Source: Algoriphagus aquimarinus (GTDB taxonomy: Bacteria; Bacteroidota; Bacteroidia; Cytophagales; Cyclobacteriaceae). Taken from it: a DNA stretch of 64,000 nt. Where the stretch lies: contig NZ_VORW01000008.1 of the NCBI RefSeq assembly GCF_007997215.1, forward strand, positions 62,001-126,000, written 5' to 3'. Positions 26,438 to 35,769 of the stretch are shown here, piece by piece (position 1 is the first letter of the stretch; every line of letters starts with the position of its first letter). A model generated the notes under the pieces. That model was not told where the DNA came from. It searched no databases and worked only from the letters and a program-made list of their open reading frames with translations. The position numbers and the translations under genes are program-made.

Positions 26438-27850
26438 ATGAAAAATAACCAGAGAAGAGAGTTTCTGAAATCTACCGGCCTGGTAGGATTGGGACTTTTC
26501 GGGGCGGGCAGTACCCTCGCCAATGAATTTGAGAACCTTCCTTTACAAGCAAAAAAGGGCGTAAATCGAATTCAATCTTTTAATATGAGTGGTTTTGCCG
26601 CTCCTAAAATTGATACTGTCCGAGTTGGGATAGTTGGGCTAGGAATGAGAGGGCCTGGTGCTGTTGATAGATTGAGCAAAATAGAAAATGTGGAGATTAA
26701 GGCACTTTGCGATTTGCTACCAGAAAGGGTAGAAAAAGCAAAGGCCCAATTGAAAGACTCTCCGCATAAGCCAGATGGTTATTCTGGAAATGCATATGCT
26801 TTCAAAGAGATGATGGATCGTGATGATTTGGATTTGATTTATATCGCTACACCTTGGGAATGGCATACTCCAATGGCAGTTTATGCTATGGAAGCTGGTA
26901 AACATGCTGCTTGTGAGGTTCCTATTGCTCGTACACTTGAAGAGTGCTGGCAGTTGGTAGAGACATCTGAGCGTACCAAAAAGCATTGTATGCAGTTGGA
27001 GAACTGCTGCTACGATTTCTTCGAGTTAATGACTTTGAAAATGACACGTGAAGGTTACTTCGGCGAAGTACTTCATGTAGAAGGCGCTTACATCCATGAT
27101 TTGCTTGCTTTAAACTTCAAGAAAGATGGCGGTTACCAGGATATGTGGAGGCTGAAAGAAAATTATCGTGATGGTAATTTGTATGCTACACACGGACTTG
27201 GACCTATTTGTCAGATTTTGAATATCAATAGAGGTGACCAGATGGATTATTTGACATCTACCTCTACCAATGATTTCTCCATGCATGCTGAAGCTAAGAA
27301 ATTGGCTGAGCAGGATAATTTCTTTGCTTCGTATGCACAGAAAAATTTCCGTGGAAACATGAATACTTCTATGGTGAAGACCAAAAATGGTAAAACCATC
27401 ATGATTCAGCATGATGTATCTTCACCTCGTCCATATTCCCGACTTCATGTAGTCAGTGGGACAGAAGGATATGCACAGAAATATCCTGAAGCAAAAGTAT
27501 CTAAAGGACATGGCTGGTTGAAAGACGAGGAATTCAAGGATTTGGAAACAAAGTACACTCCAGAAATCATCCAGAAAGTAGGAGAGCTAGCCAAGAAAGT
27601 AGGAGGCCATGGTGGCATGGATTTTATGATGGATTGGAGATTGATCGATTGCCTTAGAAATGGACTTCCTCTTGATCAGGATGTCTATGATGCCGCGCTT
27701 TGGAGCTGTGTTTCTCCACTCAGTGAGTGGTCTGTAGCTAATAGATCTAACTCCATCGATGTACCTGATTTTACTGGAGGGAACTGGAAAACAAATGCTC
27801 CGGTGAACATTACCCTTGCAGGTGGAGGAACCACAGGAGTGAGAGTTTAA
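26438..27850 (+). CDS. Tat-exported Gfo/Idh/MocA oxidoreductase, GH109-like
   Basis: A 470-residue protein with a twin-arginine signal (NNQRREFLKSTGLVGLGLFGAG). The Rossmann start is VRVGIVGLGMRGPGAVDRL, followed by LCDLLPERVEKA and IATPWEWHTPMAVYAMEAGKH-like helices and the E-V-P-I-A motif where most family members have EKP. DMWRLKENYRDGNLYATHGLGP and MVKTKNGKTIMIQHDVSSPRPYSR are typical of GH109 enzymes. These use tightly bound NAD+ to cleave alpha-N-acetylgalactosaminides through a 3-keto intermediate. The resemblance is strong but the exact substrate is not known. It is convergent with a DUF1080 gene. Confidence 0.88.
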   Translation: MKNNQRREFLKSTGLVGLGLFGAGSTLANEFENLPLQAKKGVNRIQSFNMSGFAAPKIDTVRVGIVGLGMRGPGAVDRLSKIENVEIKALCDLLPERVEKAKAQLKDSPHKPDGYSGNAYAFKEMMDRDDLDLIYIATPWEWHTPMAVYAMEAGKHAACEVPIARTLEECWQLVETSERTKKHCMQLENCCYDFFELMTLKMTREGYFGEVLHVEGAYIHDLLALNFKKDGGYQDMWRLKENYRDGNLYATHGLGPICQILNINRGDQMDYLTSTSTNDFSMHAEAKKLAEQDNFFASYAQKNFRGNMNTSMVKTKNGKTIMIQHDVSSPRPYSRLHVVSGTEGYAQKYPEAKVSKGHGWLKDEEFKDLETKYTPEIIQKVGELAKKVGGHGGMDFMMDWRLIDCLRNGLPLDQDVYDAALWSCVSPLSEWSVANRSNSIDVPDFTGGNWKTNAPVNITLAGGGTTGVRV

Positions 27851-27896
27851 TCCTTAAGTAGCAAGAGATTAAAATATACGCTTGCCTGAAAATAAG

Positions 27897-27932
27897 AAAG
27901 CCCGCTGATCAGTTGATGATTAGCGGGCTTTT
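27897..27932. terminator. Bidirectional terminator
   Basis: Fifteen-pair stem AAAGCCCGCTGATCA (27897-27911) / TGATTAGCGGGCTTT (27917-27931) with one G-T pair and loop GTTGA, lying between convergent genes ending at 27850 and 27949. Confidence 0.9.
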
Positions 27933-27948
27933 ACTTTGACTTGAATTT

Positions 27949-28812
27949 TTACTTGGAATGTACTGGCTTGGAAGCTAAACCTTCATTTACAACTTGCTCA
28001 AGTTTTTTCTGATCACCCATATATTCGGTAAGATCAATTAAGCGCACTGTTCTGAAGTCGATAGGGTGGCTTTCACTCTGTAAGGAAATCCATCCACCAG
28101 TTAGCATCTGGCCATCTACTTTCGCTTTTGGGTCCACTGGATTCACATTTCCACCACCTATTTGAGGCTTTGAATAGCTAATCACGGTGTCTTGACCTAC
28201 TAGATGATGCACATCGCCATTTCCTAATACAATGAAATTGGCAGTTACCCACTGATCACCATGATAGGTTTCAGAAGTGGAATTAACACAATGCGAAGTG
28301 ATAAGTTTGTCGTCTATTACTACGTTGGTTCCTGGAGTACATAGATTACAAGTACTTCTTTTATCTTTTCCATTTCCGCCTAGGAACTGAGCCTCAATAG
28401 AAATCGGGAAATCCTGATCTTTAAGCATGGTCTTGGGATCCTGACAATGAAGCATCGCTCCAGAATTTCTAGTAGCCCATCCTTCTCCACCGTTCGCTTG
28501 CTCACCTACAAACCTATATTCTACTTGAAGTAGGTAATTGGAAAATGACTTATTATAGAATATATGCCCGTATTGCTGGTCAAACTGATCATAGCCATCA
28601 TAGCGTACTTTCATCAAGCCATCTTCTACGCGGAATGTATTTGCGAAATTATCATTCAAGTCATGAGTACGGATTTTCACTGACCAATCATCGATGTTTT
28701 TACCATTAAAAAGTGTTTGCCACTTTGGCTTTTTTGCATCTTCACTGGCATAGTTGAAGGCGAAACCTAAGCCTGCAAGGCAAAGGATTCCAATTAGAAC
28801 TGTCTTTTTCAT
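27949..28812 (-). CDS. DUF1080 (3-keto-glycoside hydrolase/lyase family) exported protein
   Basis: A 287-residue protein with a signal peptide (MKKTVLIGILCLAGLGFAF). The DUF1080 concanavalin-like fold opens with WQTLFNGKNIDDWSVKI and continues with TFRVEDGLMKVRYDGYD, YLLQVEYRF, NSGAMLHCQDP, SIEAQFLGG and WISLQSESHPIDFRTVRLIDL. Recent work on this family points to cleavage of 3-keto-glycosides made by Gfo/Idh/MocA dehydrogenases. The facing GH109-like gene is such a dehydrogenase-fold protein. It lies 6 bases from the phosphodiesterase-like gene at 28819, which is upstream in the same operon. Confidence 0.9.
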   Translation of the reverse strand: MKKTVLIGILCLAGLGFAFNYASEDAKKPKWQTLFNGKNIDDWSVKIRTHDLNDNFANTFRVEDGLMKVRYDGYDQFDQQYGHIFYNKSFSNYLLQVEYRFVGEQANGGEGWATRNSGAMLHCQDPKTMLKDQDFPISIEAQFLGGNGKDKRSTCNLCTPGTNVVIDDKLITSHCVNSTSETYHGDQWVTANFIVLGNGDVHHLVGQDTVISYSKPQIGGGNVNPVDPKAKVDGQMLTGGWISLQSESHPIDFRTVRLIDLTEYMGDQKKLEQVVNEGLASKPVHSK

Positions 28813-28818
28813 TTTATT

Positions 28819-29619
28819 TTAGGGGTTTATTAATCGTAGGGTTACCAAAACTGGGTAATGGTCTGAATATGGCACATCTATTACCTTGTAGTCTACAAGC
28901 TCAAAACGTTCTGAGTCATACCAGACGTAATCTATTCGTTTTCCTTCCTCAGAAATATAGGTTGGGGAGTCATCTTGAGCTACTTGCCCAGCATCACTCC
29001 ATTTGGAACTAATACTTTTATATTCTTCTGATGTAGGGTCAAAATTCAAATCACCAACCCAAAATGCCGGTTTTGGGAGAGTGTCCGCATAGTTGGTTAG
29101 GGCTTCTAATTGTGCGAGTCTATTTTCAGGAAATTCGTGACAAAGATGCGTGGCGCCAAAGTATAGTTCCTGTCTGTTCTTCAATTCTATTTTCACCCAA
29201 GCAGCAGCTCTTGGCTCACCGCCAGCAGGGGATGGAAGTGCCTGAGTTTTATAATTTAAAGCTTTTTTTACCAATACTCCTTCGCCATATCCTCCTTCTT
29301 CGTAATCCATTGCCTTGGCAAAGTAGCTTCTATACCCCGTTTTTTTACCAAGCTCAGCTACCCAATTTATCTTTTGTCCATATACAGATTCTAGGCGAGT
29401 AGTCATGCTATCCATTTCCTGGAGAGCTACTACTTCGGGCTGAAGAAGAATAATCAGATTTGCGATTTCTTCTAAATTTGGTTTACAAATTGTGTCTGGG
29501 TATTCGCCATGGTAAATGTTATAAGTCAAAATCTTAAATTCAGGATTATTTTCTTGAGCAAACGCACTCCATGGTGAGCAGAGTAAAAAAGTGATAATTA
29601 CTAAAGACGTTATTTTCAT
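28819..29619 (-). CDS. Exported endonuclease/exonuclease/phosphatase-family protein
   Basis: A 266-residue protein with a signal peptide (MKITSLVIITFLLCSPWSAFAQ). It shows the full EEP set: ILTYNIYHG, ALQEMD with metal-binding Glu, GATHLCHE, WVGDLNFDPTSEEY with Asp and Asn, RIDYVWY, and YSDHYPVL with catalytic Asp-His. Exported members cleave phosphodiesters or phosphoesters in nucleic acids, sphingolipids or inositol phosphates; the substrate is not evident. It heads an operon with the DUF1080 gene. Confidence 0.9.
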   Translation of the reverse strand: MKITSLVIITFLLCSPWSAFAQENNPEFKILTYNIYHGEYPDTICKPNLEEIANLIILLQPEVVALQEMDSMTTRLESVYGQKINWVAELGKKTGYRSYFAKAMDYEEGGYGEGVLVKKALNYKTQALPSPAGGEPRAAAWVKIELKNRQELYFGATHLCHEFPENRLAQLEALTNYADTLPKPAFWVGDLNFDPTSEEYKSISSKWSDAGQVAQDDSPTYISEEGKRIDYVWYDSERFELVDYKVIDVPYSDHYPVLVTLRLINP

Positions 29620-29924
29620 ATTGGATCGATTACCTGATAGGTACTTTTTACTACTTCTTAAAATAAATCTGCTTGGTGGCGAAGTAAAACTATAGAATCA
29701 TATTGGAAGTTAATGATTTTAAAGATTCAGGAGAATGAAAGTGGAGGTACTCTATCCTCTTTTTATTTTTATGGTGGATTTGTACTATCATAGGAGTATC
29801 TAGTTGAGGCAAAAGAAGAAACGATATAATTGTGATTTATTTGTATCTTTTTAACCACAACCTATATCATTTCACCCGTTAAATTCACCTTCACTTAAGT
29901 CATTAAGTATTAATTAATAATAGC
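29620..29924. other. Intergenic region, divergent promoters
   Basis: About 305 AT-rich bases between the divergent genes at 29619 and 29925. No hairpin, repeat or RNA gene was recognised. Presumably holds the promoters of both genes. Confidence 0.5.
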
Positions 29925-31559
29925 TTGAAAAAAATTCTCTGGGTTCTTGGAACACTTATTCTGCTGAGCATAGTTTCGATATTTTTGCTTGAACAATGGC
30001 TAGTAAAAACTCTTCCTGATAGGGTGAATGCCAATGAGGATCGAGCCTATGATATTCTGTTTAAGGAAGTAGATGTAAAGCTCTTCAGTGGAAGTATAGA
30101 ATTGCAGGAGATTTCCCTAAATCCATTGAAAGAAGGAATGGCTATTACCATCACGGGTACCATGAAATCGCTCAGGCTAGGTGGTGTAAATATGCTCGGT
30201 TTTATTTTTGGAAAACTAGCTGAAGTACGTGAATTGAGATTGGATGATCCTAAATTCATTTTGATTAGAAATGACTCCATCTCCAAGCAGCCAGCAGATA
30301 TGTCTAAGGCCTTTCAGGGGTTATTTGGTGATTTAGTATCACGAGGTGTCATTCACAATTTTGTGCTAAATAATGGCTCAGGAGAATTTTACACCCAGTT
30401 AGATACCGCCAGAAAGTTTGGGAGCTTTGAGGATTTCCATATTTCTGCTATTAATCTAGAAACTGATTCTATACGAATGAATTATGCGATTCCATTCAAA
30501 CTAGAAAGCATAAAAACCAGTTTAAAAAATCTTCAAATCAATATTAATACTGACCAAACGTTCACGCTTGGTTCACTAGACTATGACTCAAAACAAGAGG
30601 CATTTGACTTCTTTGATATTCATTTAAACTATGATGATTCCAACCTTGAAGCTTCTAAGCGATCGGAACTCCAAAAGGATTTTATAGAAATTGATGTGCA
30701 GCATTTGCGAATCGAGCAGATAAATGCGCAAAGTAATATTTATGGGAATTGGTCGATTGTAGCAGGTTTAATGACAATCGATAGCTTGCATTTGCATGAC
30801 GTGCGAAATAAAAATAAGCCTCGGCCTTATGATGAACCGGAGAAGCCCATGTTTGAAAGGATGGTGGAGCAAATCCCGTTTCCAATTGAGTTAGATACTA
30901 TCAGGGTATTAAATTCCAAAATCACCTATTCTGAAATTTCAGAAGGTAAATCTCATCCAGTAAGTTTAAATTTCGAAAAGCTTTCTGCGCTGATCACACA
31001 TGCAGTCTCATTGGATTCTCTGCAGTCAGGAGAAATGATAATCCACGGGGAAGCCGTTCTGAATGGATTTGCACCTATGCGGATGGATGTGACAGTGCCT
31101 TATAGCAATGATAGCACAAAGGAAAAATTTCATTTGGTAGCAAGTGTGGATCCTTTTAGTTTACCATCCTTAAATGGGATTCTGGGAGACCTGGTGTCTG
31201 TGAATATAAATTCTGGTACGATGGAAAAGCTAGAAATCACGATGGATGCATCACGGTATACCTCATCGAATTTCATGAAATTTCACTATAAAGATCTAAA
31301 GCTGGAATTAAGGGATGAGGATGCCAAAAAGCTAAAGCTCAAGTCAACACTTGCAAATATTCTTACATCTAGTAATAACCTTCCTGAAAACAGAAATTAT
31401 AAAACTGCCCAGTTTCAAACACAGCGAAATATATATCGCGGCACTTTCAATCTAATCTGGGAATCCATTAGGGAAGGGATGTTGGAAATTGTACCAGGTG
31501 ATTTGATGCAACTATTGACGAAGGAACAAGACCCGTCGGATGGAGGGAAAAGAAGGTGA
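29925..31559 (+). CDS. AsmA/DUF748-like membrane-anchored protein
   Basis: A 544-residue protein with an N-terminal membrane helix (MKKILWVLGTLILLSIVSIFLLEQWL) and then a long, mainly beta extracytoplasmic part. EVDVKLFSGSIELQEISLNPL and VRELRLDDPKFILIRND follow the pattern of AsmA and DUF748 proteins, whose repeated grooves carry phospholipids between membranes. The start is a TTG at 29925; no upstream ATG gives a better signal anchor. It is shorter than TamB. A role in envelope lipid homeostasis is inferred from the fold. Confidence 0.7.
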   Translation: MKKILWVLGTLILLSIVSIFLLEQWLVKTLPDRVNANEDRAYDILFKEVDVKLFSGSIELQEISLNPLKEGMAITITGTMKSLRLGGVNMLGFIFGKLAEVRELRLDDPKFILIRNDSISKQPADMSKAFQGLFGDLVSRGVIHNFVLNNGSGEFYTQLDTARKFGSFEDFHISAINLETDSIRMNYAIPFKLESIKTSLKNLQININTDQTFTLGSLDYDSKQEAFDFFDIHLNYDDSNLEASKRSELQKDFIEIDVQHLRIEQINAQSNIYGNWSIVAGLMTIDSLHLHDVRNKNKPRPYDEPEKPMFERMVEQIPFPIELDTIRVLNSKITYSEISEGKSHPVSLNFEKLSALITHAVSLDSLQSGEMIIHGEAVLNGFAPMRMDVTVPYSNDSTKEKFHLVASVDPFSLPSLNGILGDLVSVNINSGTMEKLEITMDASRYTSSNFMKFHYKDLKLELRDEDAKKLKLKSTLANILTSSNNLPENRNYKTAQFQTQRNIYRGTFNLIWESIREGMLEIVPGDLMQLLTKEQDPSDGGKRR

Positions 31560-31666
31560 TTCTTACTGTATAAGTTATCAGTCTCAGTCACCTATAGCAA
31601 ATTGATTTAATGTAAATCATCGATATCACTTGCCATGCATTCTTGCGTGAAGGTGGAGGCTAAACA

Positions 31667-31696
31667 ATAAAAAAGGCTCTCCAAAAATGGAGAGCC
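31667..31696 (-). terminator. Terminator of the PRC-barrel gene
   Basis: Perfect 9-bp stem GGCTCTCCA (31675-31683) / TGGAGAGCC (31688-31696), loop AAAA; on the minus strand it runs into a T tract. It follows the stop at 31721. Confidence 0.85.
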
Positions 31697-31720
31697 TCAC
31701 TTAGAATCCAAGCGCCACGC

Positions 31721-32095
31721 CTATTCAATTAACGCTCTTCTTCTTTCAAATCCATAATACGTATGGACACTATTGATGAATTCATGTTGAGGTCCTACTG
31801 GCCAGTCATCGTCATCAAAACCTGGAGCATTCTCTAGCTTTTCTTTTTCGACCTTTACAATGATAACATCACGTTGGTGACCGTGAAAATCAAAAGCCTC
31901 CCAAGGAAGAGCTAACAGTTTATTTCCAAGATTTAGAAAACCTGCATCAACTGATAGAACAACGTATGCTACTTCACCTGTTTCGGTGTCAAGCATAATG
32001 TCCTTAATAGTTCCTACTGATTCATCTTTTATTGTTTTTACGGTGCAATTTGCCGCAGTTGAGCTACTGATTGGAAAATGATATTCGGTATTCAT
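31721..32095 (-). CDS. PRC-barrel domain protein
   Basis: A 124-residue cytoplasmic protein. Residues 17-90 form a PRC-barrel: CTVKTIKDESVGTIKDIMLDTETGEVAYVVLSV, then LLALPWEAFDF. PRC-barrels occur in photosynthetic reaction centre H subunits and the rRNA-maturation protein RimM, but small stand-alone copies like this are often stress- or envelope-linked in Bacteroidota. The acidic GFDDDDWP stretch at about 92-99 is typical of that group. Its own terminator follows, so it is a single-gene unit. Confidence 0.88.
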   Translation of the reverse strand: MNTEYHFPISSSTAANCTVKTIKDESVGTIKDIMLDTETGEVAYVVLSVDAGFLNLGNKLLALPWEAFDFHGHQRDVIIVKVEKEKLENAPGFDDDDWPVGPQHEFINSVHTYYGFERRRALIE

Positions 32096-32286
32096 GGTTA
32101 AGTTGGTTAAGTGAAAATTAGTGTTGTATTTACTAATAAACCAAGGTTATGCCATGCCGCTAAAAATGGGTTTTGAAGCGGGTAAGGTATTTTTTTAAGA
32201 TTTTTTATGTGTTGGAAAAGGACGATCTGGGTAATGATATCCGCAAGTGAATTTGAAGAAAAAATAAGTTACTAGATGTTCTTTTA

Positions 32287-32500
32287 ACCACAGTGGGCAC
32301 AGAGAATTTCGAGAGAGTGCAAGCGCCTATTGTTGAATAAATGGAATTTGTCCCATAGGGACACACTATGGGTAGAAAGAAAATTATACCAAGATTAGCA
32401 GTGCCGTTAGGTACGGCTCTATAAATCAAAGAAAAAGCTATCAAGCATTAAGAGGGATCTAGTTATGAAAAGATCCTGGTGGTTCAAGTCTCCTGACTTG
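32287..32500. repeat. Cluster of dispersed-type palindromes
   Basis: The 32096-32580 gap has no credible gene. It holds GTCCCATAGGGAC (32350-32362), CCCATAG (32352-32358) pairing with CTATGGG (32366-32372), GCCGT (32403-32407) pairing with ACGGC (32413-32417), and CAAGTC/GACTTG near 32475-32492, plus a CACAG-rich stretch at 32287-32310. The spacing and wording resemble dispersed repeats I recall from Bacteroidota intergenic DNA. Confidence 0.55.
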
Positions 32501-32580
32501 GGCCTATTTAAGAAATGTTTACCCAATCCCTTTCTTTACAATCGAAAAGTCGAACCCCGAGCAAAGTCGAGGAAAGAAAC

Positions 32581-33213
32581 CTAAGATCTTGAGTAATCAG
32601 ACCTGTCTTTTCTCATTTCTTCAGCTAGCTCTTTATCCAAAGGAAATGCACTCTCTTCCAGATTTTTCACAATGTTCTGATGATTTACCCCGTCTCTATT
32701 TTGCGAGAGCTTTCTACTTCCATGCACTTCAGTTATCACTATCTCAAAACCCACCAACGCTTTTACTTGTTTTGCAACATAATCTACACTCATCGTCTCC
32801 ACACTAACACGGTTTGGACGTCCATCTTCATAGATGTTTACCAGTTTTTTCAAATGGTCCATAAGCTCTTCGCCTTCTATTAGTTTTACCTTTCCATATA
32901 CATGTACAGCTAGATAATTCCATGTGGGCACATTTTCGTGATTATACCAAGAAGAAGAAATGTACGCATGTGGGCCTTGAAAAATGACTAGCACTTCCTG
33001 ATCATCCGCAAGGTTTTTCCATTGTGGATTTGCCTTCGCGATATGTCCAGATAGGATTGCTTTTCCATCTTTATTCTGATCCAAGACAAAGGGTAAATGT
33101 GTTGCCCAAGGCTTTTCATCTATTTGAGAAACTAGCGTCGCAAAAGCATTTTTTTGGATAAAAGCGGCTACCTCTGCATCTTCTTTCCAGCGGTTTAATA
33201 GATGGATATACAT
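32581..33213 (-). CDS. PaiB-family FMN-binding protein
   Basis: A 210-residue protein of the PaiB/FMN-binding split-barrel family: MYIHLLNRWKEDAEVAAFIQ at the start, ATLVSQIDEKPWATHLPF, GHIAKANPQWK, VIFQGPHAYISSSWY and VPTWNYLAVHVYGKV, all hallmark segments of the family. B. subtilis PaiB was described as a negative regulator of sporulation and protease genes, but most members have no known DNA target and may be flavin enzymes. Single gene, divergent from the PIF1-like helicase. Confidence 0.93.
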   Translation of the reverse strand: MYIHLLNRWKEDAEVAAFIQKNAFATLVSQIDEKPWATHLPFVLDQNKDGKAILSGHIAKANPQWKNLADDQEVLVIFQGPHAYISSSWYNHENVPTWNYLAVHVYGKVKLIEGEELMDHLKKLVNIYEDGRPNRVSVETMSVDYVAKQVKALVGFEIVITEVHGSRKLSQNRDGVNHQNIVKNLEESAFPLDKELAEEMRKDRSDYSRS

Positions 33214-33322
33214 GTAATTAGTTTGAGGTTTTGGATTTAATAAATGAAATTAGAGATAGGAATAGAAAGTATAAGATTTCTAACTCCATTTTATTCATTT
33301 TTAAAAATAGTAGTTTCGCTAA

Positions 33323-35578
33323 ATGGAAAATCAAAGTACTGATAAACTAGAGCTGGCCGCTAAGTTTGTCAACAATACCGGAGCACCGATTTTTTTGACT
33401 GGAAAAGCAGGAACAGGCAAGACCACTTTTCTGAAAAATCTGGCCTTGCAAACGCACAAAAATCACGTGATCGTAGCGCCTACAGGCATTGCAGCTCTGA
33501 ATGCAGGTGGAGTTACGATTCATTCTCAGTTCCTGTTTCCTCTTGGTTTTTTTCTTCCTGTCAACGAACCAGAAGGTAATTTCTCGGATCAATACGGTTG
33601 CTTTACGCAGCATACCTTGATCAGAAAACATCCGCTGAATGCAATCAGAAAGAATGTGCTGAAATCTATAGAACTACTGGTGATCGATGAGGTCAGTATG
33701 CTCCGAGCTGATGTGCTGGATGCGATAGATTATAGGTTGCGAACTGTCAAAAGGAATTTTAATACGCCCTTTGGTGGAGTGCAAGTGCTGATGATTGGGG
33801 ATCTTTTCCAGCTTCCGCCGATTGTTCGTGAAAATGAGTGGCAGGTGCTCAGTAAATTTTACCCAAGCATGCACTTTTTTGAAGCCCGGGTTTTGCAGGA
33901 TTCGGGATTGGTTTACCTTGAGCTGGATAAAATTTTCCGTCAGCAGGATGAAGACTTCATTCAAGTCCTGAATCATCTCCGAGAGAATGTGGTGACTGCC
34001 GAAGATATTACGCTTTTGAACAAGCATTATAAAACTCAAGAAGAGATCGCAGAAATCAAAGACTGCATCACGATCACGACTCACAATTATAAGGCTGATC
34101 AGATTAACCGGGATCGACTGATGGCGCTGAAAGGCGAATCGAAGTTTTACGAGGCGGACATAGAAAATGATTTTCCTGAAAACATCTATCCCTTGCCCAA
34201 ATCGCTTGAGCTTCGGGTAGGAGCGCAGGTCATGTTTATCAAGAACGATAGCTCAGGAAATCAGGATTATTTCAATGGAAAACTGGCGACAGTAGAGGAG
34301 CTGGAAGAGGATCAAATCAAAGTATTGCTGGAGGGCAAGCGGTTTGTCTACCAGCTGAGAAAGGAGATTTGGGAGAATAAAAAGTACGTCATCAATCCAG
34401 ATACCAAGGAGCTAGAAGAGGAAGTGATCGGGACATTCAGTCAGTATCCTATCAAAACTGCCTGGGCTGTGACTGTTCATAAAAGCCAGGGTTTAACCTT
34501 TGATCAAGCCATAATAGATGTGGGTAATGCTTTTGCTCCAGGTCAGGTCTATGTGGCGTTGAGCCGTCTCCGAAGTTTGGAGGGATTGGTCTTGAGAACA
34601 AGAATTCAAAACAATGCACTTCAATCTGATTCACAGGTTCAGACTTTTGTAGAGAGCGCCAAAAAGCATTCAAAACTAGATGAACTACTGGGTGCTTACC
34701 AGCAGCGATACCTTTCGCTTTTGTCTGGAGAGACATTCGATTTAGCTAGTTTGTTTCAGGAGATCAATAGTTTCCAGCGGAAGAATGATAGTTCGCTGGA
34801 GTTTGAAGATCCAGAGATGCAGAAAGCGGTAGGGGAGATTGCTGCGTTGATAAAAAAGGAAGTAGGAACTGCAGCTAAGTTTAGCAATCAGCTTCGCTTT
34901 CTCTTGCAGCAGAATGACAAAGAGAAACTGATGGAGCGATTGGAAAAGGGGTCTTCCTATTTCAAGAACTTTTTGAAAGAAGCTTTAGAGAAAATTTTGG
35001 TGCATAGAGCAGAGGTGGAACGCTTTTCCAGAACAAAAACCTACGCAAATAGCCTGGAAGAATTGGAAGTGAGTCTGCTGAGAAAGTATGGCGATATTAA
35101 TAAAGTAAGCCAATTGATTGCTTCGATTTTAGATGGGGAGATTCCCGGCAAAATGAATGATTTGGAGCAGGATAAAATCAATCTTCGACTTCGACTGGCA
35201 GAGGCGGCTAAACAGGCAGCTGCTGATAATCCGAAATTCGCTAGTAATAAGACAGGTAGGAAAAAGGCTGGTAAGGCAAATCTGAAAAGAAAAGTTGGAG
35301 AGACTTATGAGACCACCTTTGGGATGATCAATGCGGGAAAAAGCATTGGTGATATTGTAGTTGCACGAGGATTGGCAGAATCTACTATCAAAAGTCATCT
35401 GGCTAAGGGAATCGCAGAAGGGAGAGTTGAGTTGGAAGATTGCTTACCTATGGAGGTTATTTCTGAGATCAGCTCCCAAATCGAAAACATCAGGAATTTG
35501 CAGGCGCTTCGGATACATTTCGAAGGAAAATACGATTACAATACCATCAAAATGGTTGTTGCTGGAAAGCAGGATTAA
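33323..35578 (+). CDS. PIF1-like helicase with C-terminal helix-turn-helix
   Basis: A 751-residue superfamily 1B helicase. Walker A is TGKAGTGKTT (26-35), with IVAPTGIAALNAGG, Walker B VIDEVSML, GDLFQLPPI, and TAWAVTVHKSQGLTFD plus YVALSRLRSLEGL in the second RecA domain. The last 90 residues, starting ETYETTFGMINAGKSIGDIVVARGL-like, form an HTH_40 domain as found in RecQ-type C-termini. PIF1 relatives unwind forked and G-quadruplex DNA. This helicase-HTH build is standard for Bacteroidota. Single gene followed by a bidirectional terminator. Confidence 0.92.
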   Translation: MENQSTDKLELAAKFVNNTGAPIFLTGKAGTGKTTFLKNLALQTHKNHVIVAPTGIAALNAGGVTIHSQFLFPLGFFLPVNEPEGNFSDQYGCFTQHTLIRKHPLNAIRKNVLKSIELLVIDEVSMLRADVLDAIDYRLRTVKRNFNTPFGGVQVLMIGDLFQLPPIVRENEWQVLSKFYPSMHFFEARVLQDSGLVYLELDKIFRQQDEDFIQVLNHLRENVVTAEDITLLNKHYKTQEEIAEIKDCITITTHNYKADQINRDRLMALKGESKFYEADIENDFPENIYPLPKSLELRVGAQVMFIKNDSSGNQDYFNGKLATVEELEEDQIKVLLEGKRFVYQLRKEIWENKKYVINPDTKELEEEVIGTFSQYPIKTAWAVTVHKSQGLTFDQAIIDVGNAFAPGQVYVALSRLRSLEGLVLRTRIQNNALQSDSQVQTFVESAKKHSKLDELLGAYQQRYLSLLSGETFDLASLFQEINSFQRKNDSSLEFEDPEMQKAVGEIAALIKKEVGTAAKFSNQLRFLLQQNDKEKLMERLEKGSSYFKNFLKEALEKILVHRAEVERFSRTKTYANSLEELEVSLLRKYGDINKVSQLIASILDGEIPGKMNDLEQDKINLRLRLAEAAKQAAADNPKFASNKTGRKKAGKANLKRKVGETYETTFGMINAGKSIGDIVVARGLAESTIKSHLAKGIAEGRVELEDCLPMEVISEISSQIENIRNLQALRIHFEGKYDYNTIKMVVAGKQD

Positions 35579-35715
35579 TATGATAGATGTCGTTGTTCGG
35601 TTAGAAGTAAAGTGAGTAACTATAACTTGAATGAAATTCAATCAAAGCCAACTTCCTGATTTTGCTTAGAATTAAATTGATAATCCTTTCTTCAAATGCC
35701 TGCTTAAACTCATAA

Positions 35716-35749
35716 AAAAGGCCTTTCAGACTAATCTGAAAGGCCTTTT
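35716..35749. terminator. Bidirectional terminator
   Basis: Fifteen-pair stem AAAAGGCCTTTCAGA (35716-35730) / TCTGAAAGGCCTTTT (35735-35749), loop CTAA, between the convergent helicase and DJ-1/PfpI genes. Confidence 0.9.
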
Positions 35750-35769
35750 AATGTTTTAGCTAGAAGCTA

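Noticed and set aside
32205..32444. Minus-strand open frame of 79 codons
   Set aside because: It runs across a palindrome cluster and has repetitive, non-protein-like sequence.
32469..32500. tRNA-like GGTTCAAGTC segment
   Set aside because: It is part of a short hairpin; no acceptor, D or anticodon stems surround it.
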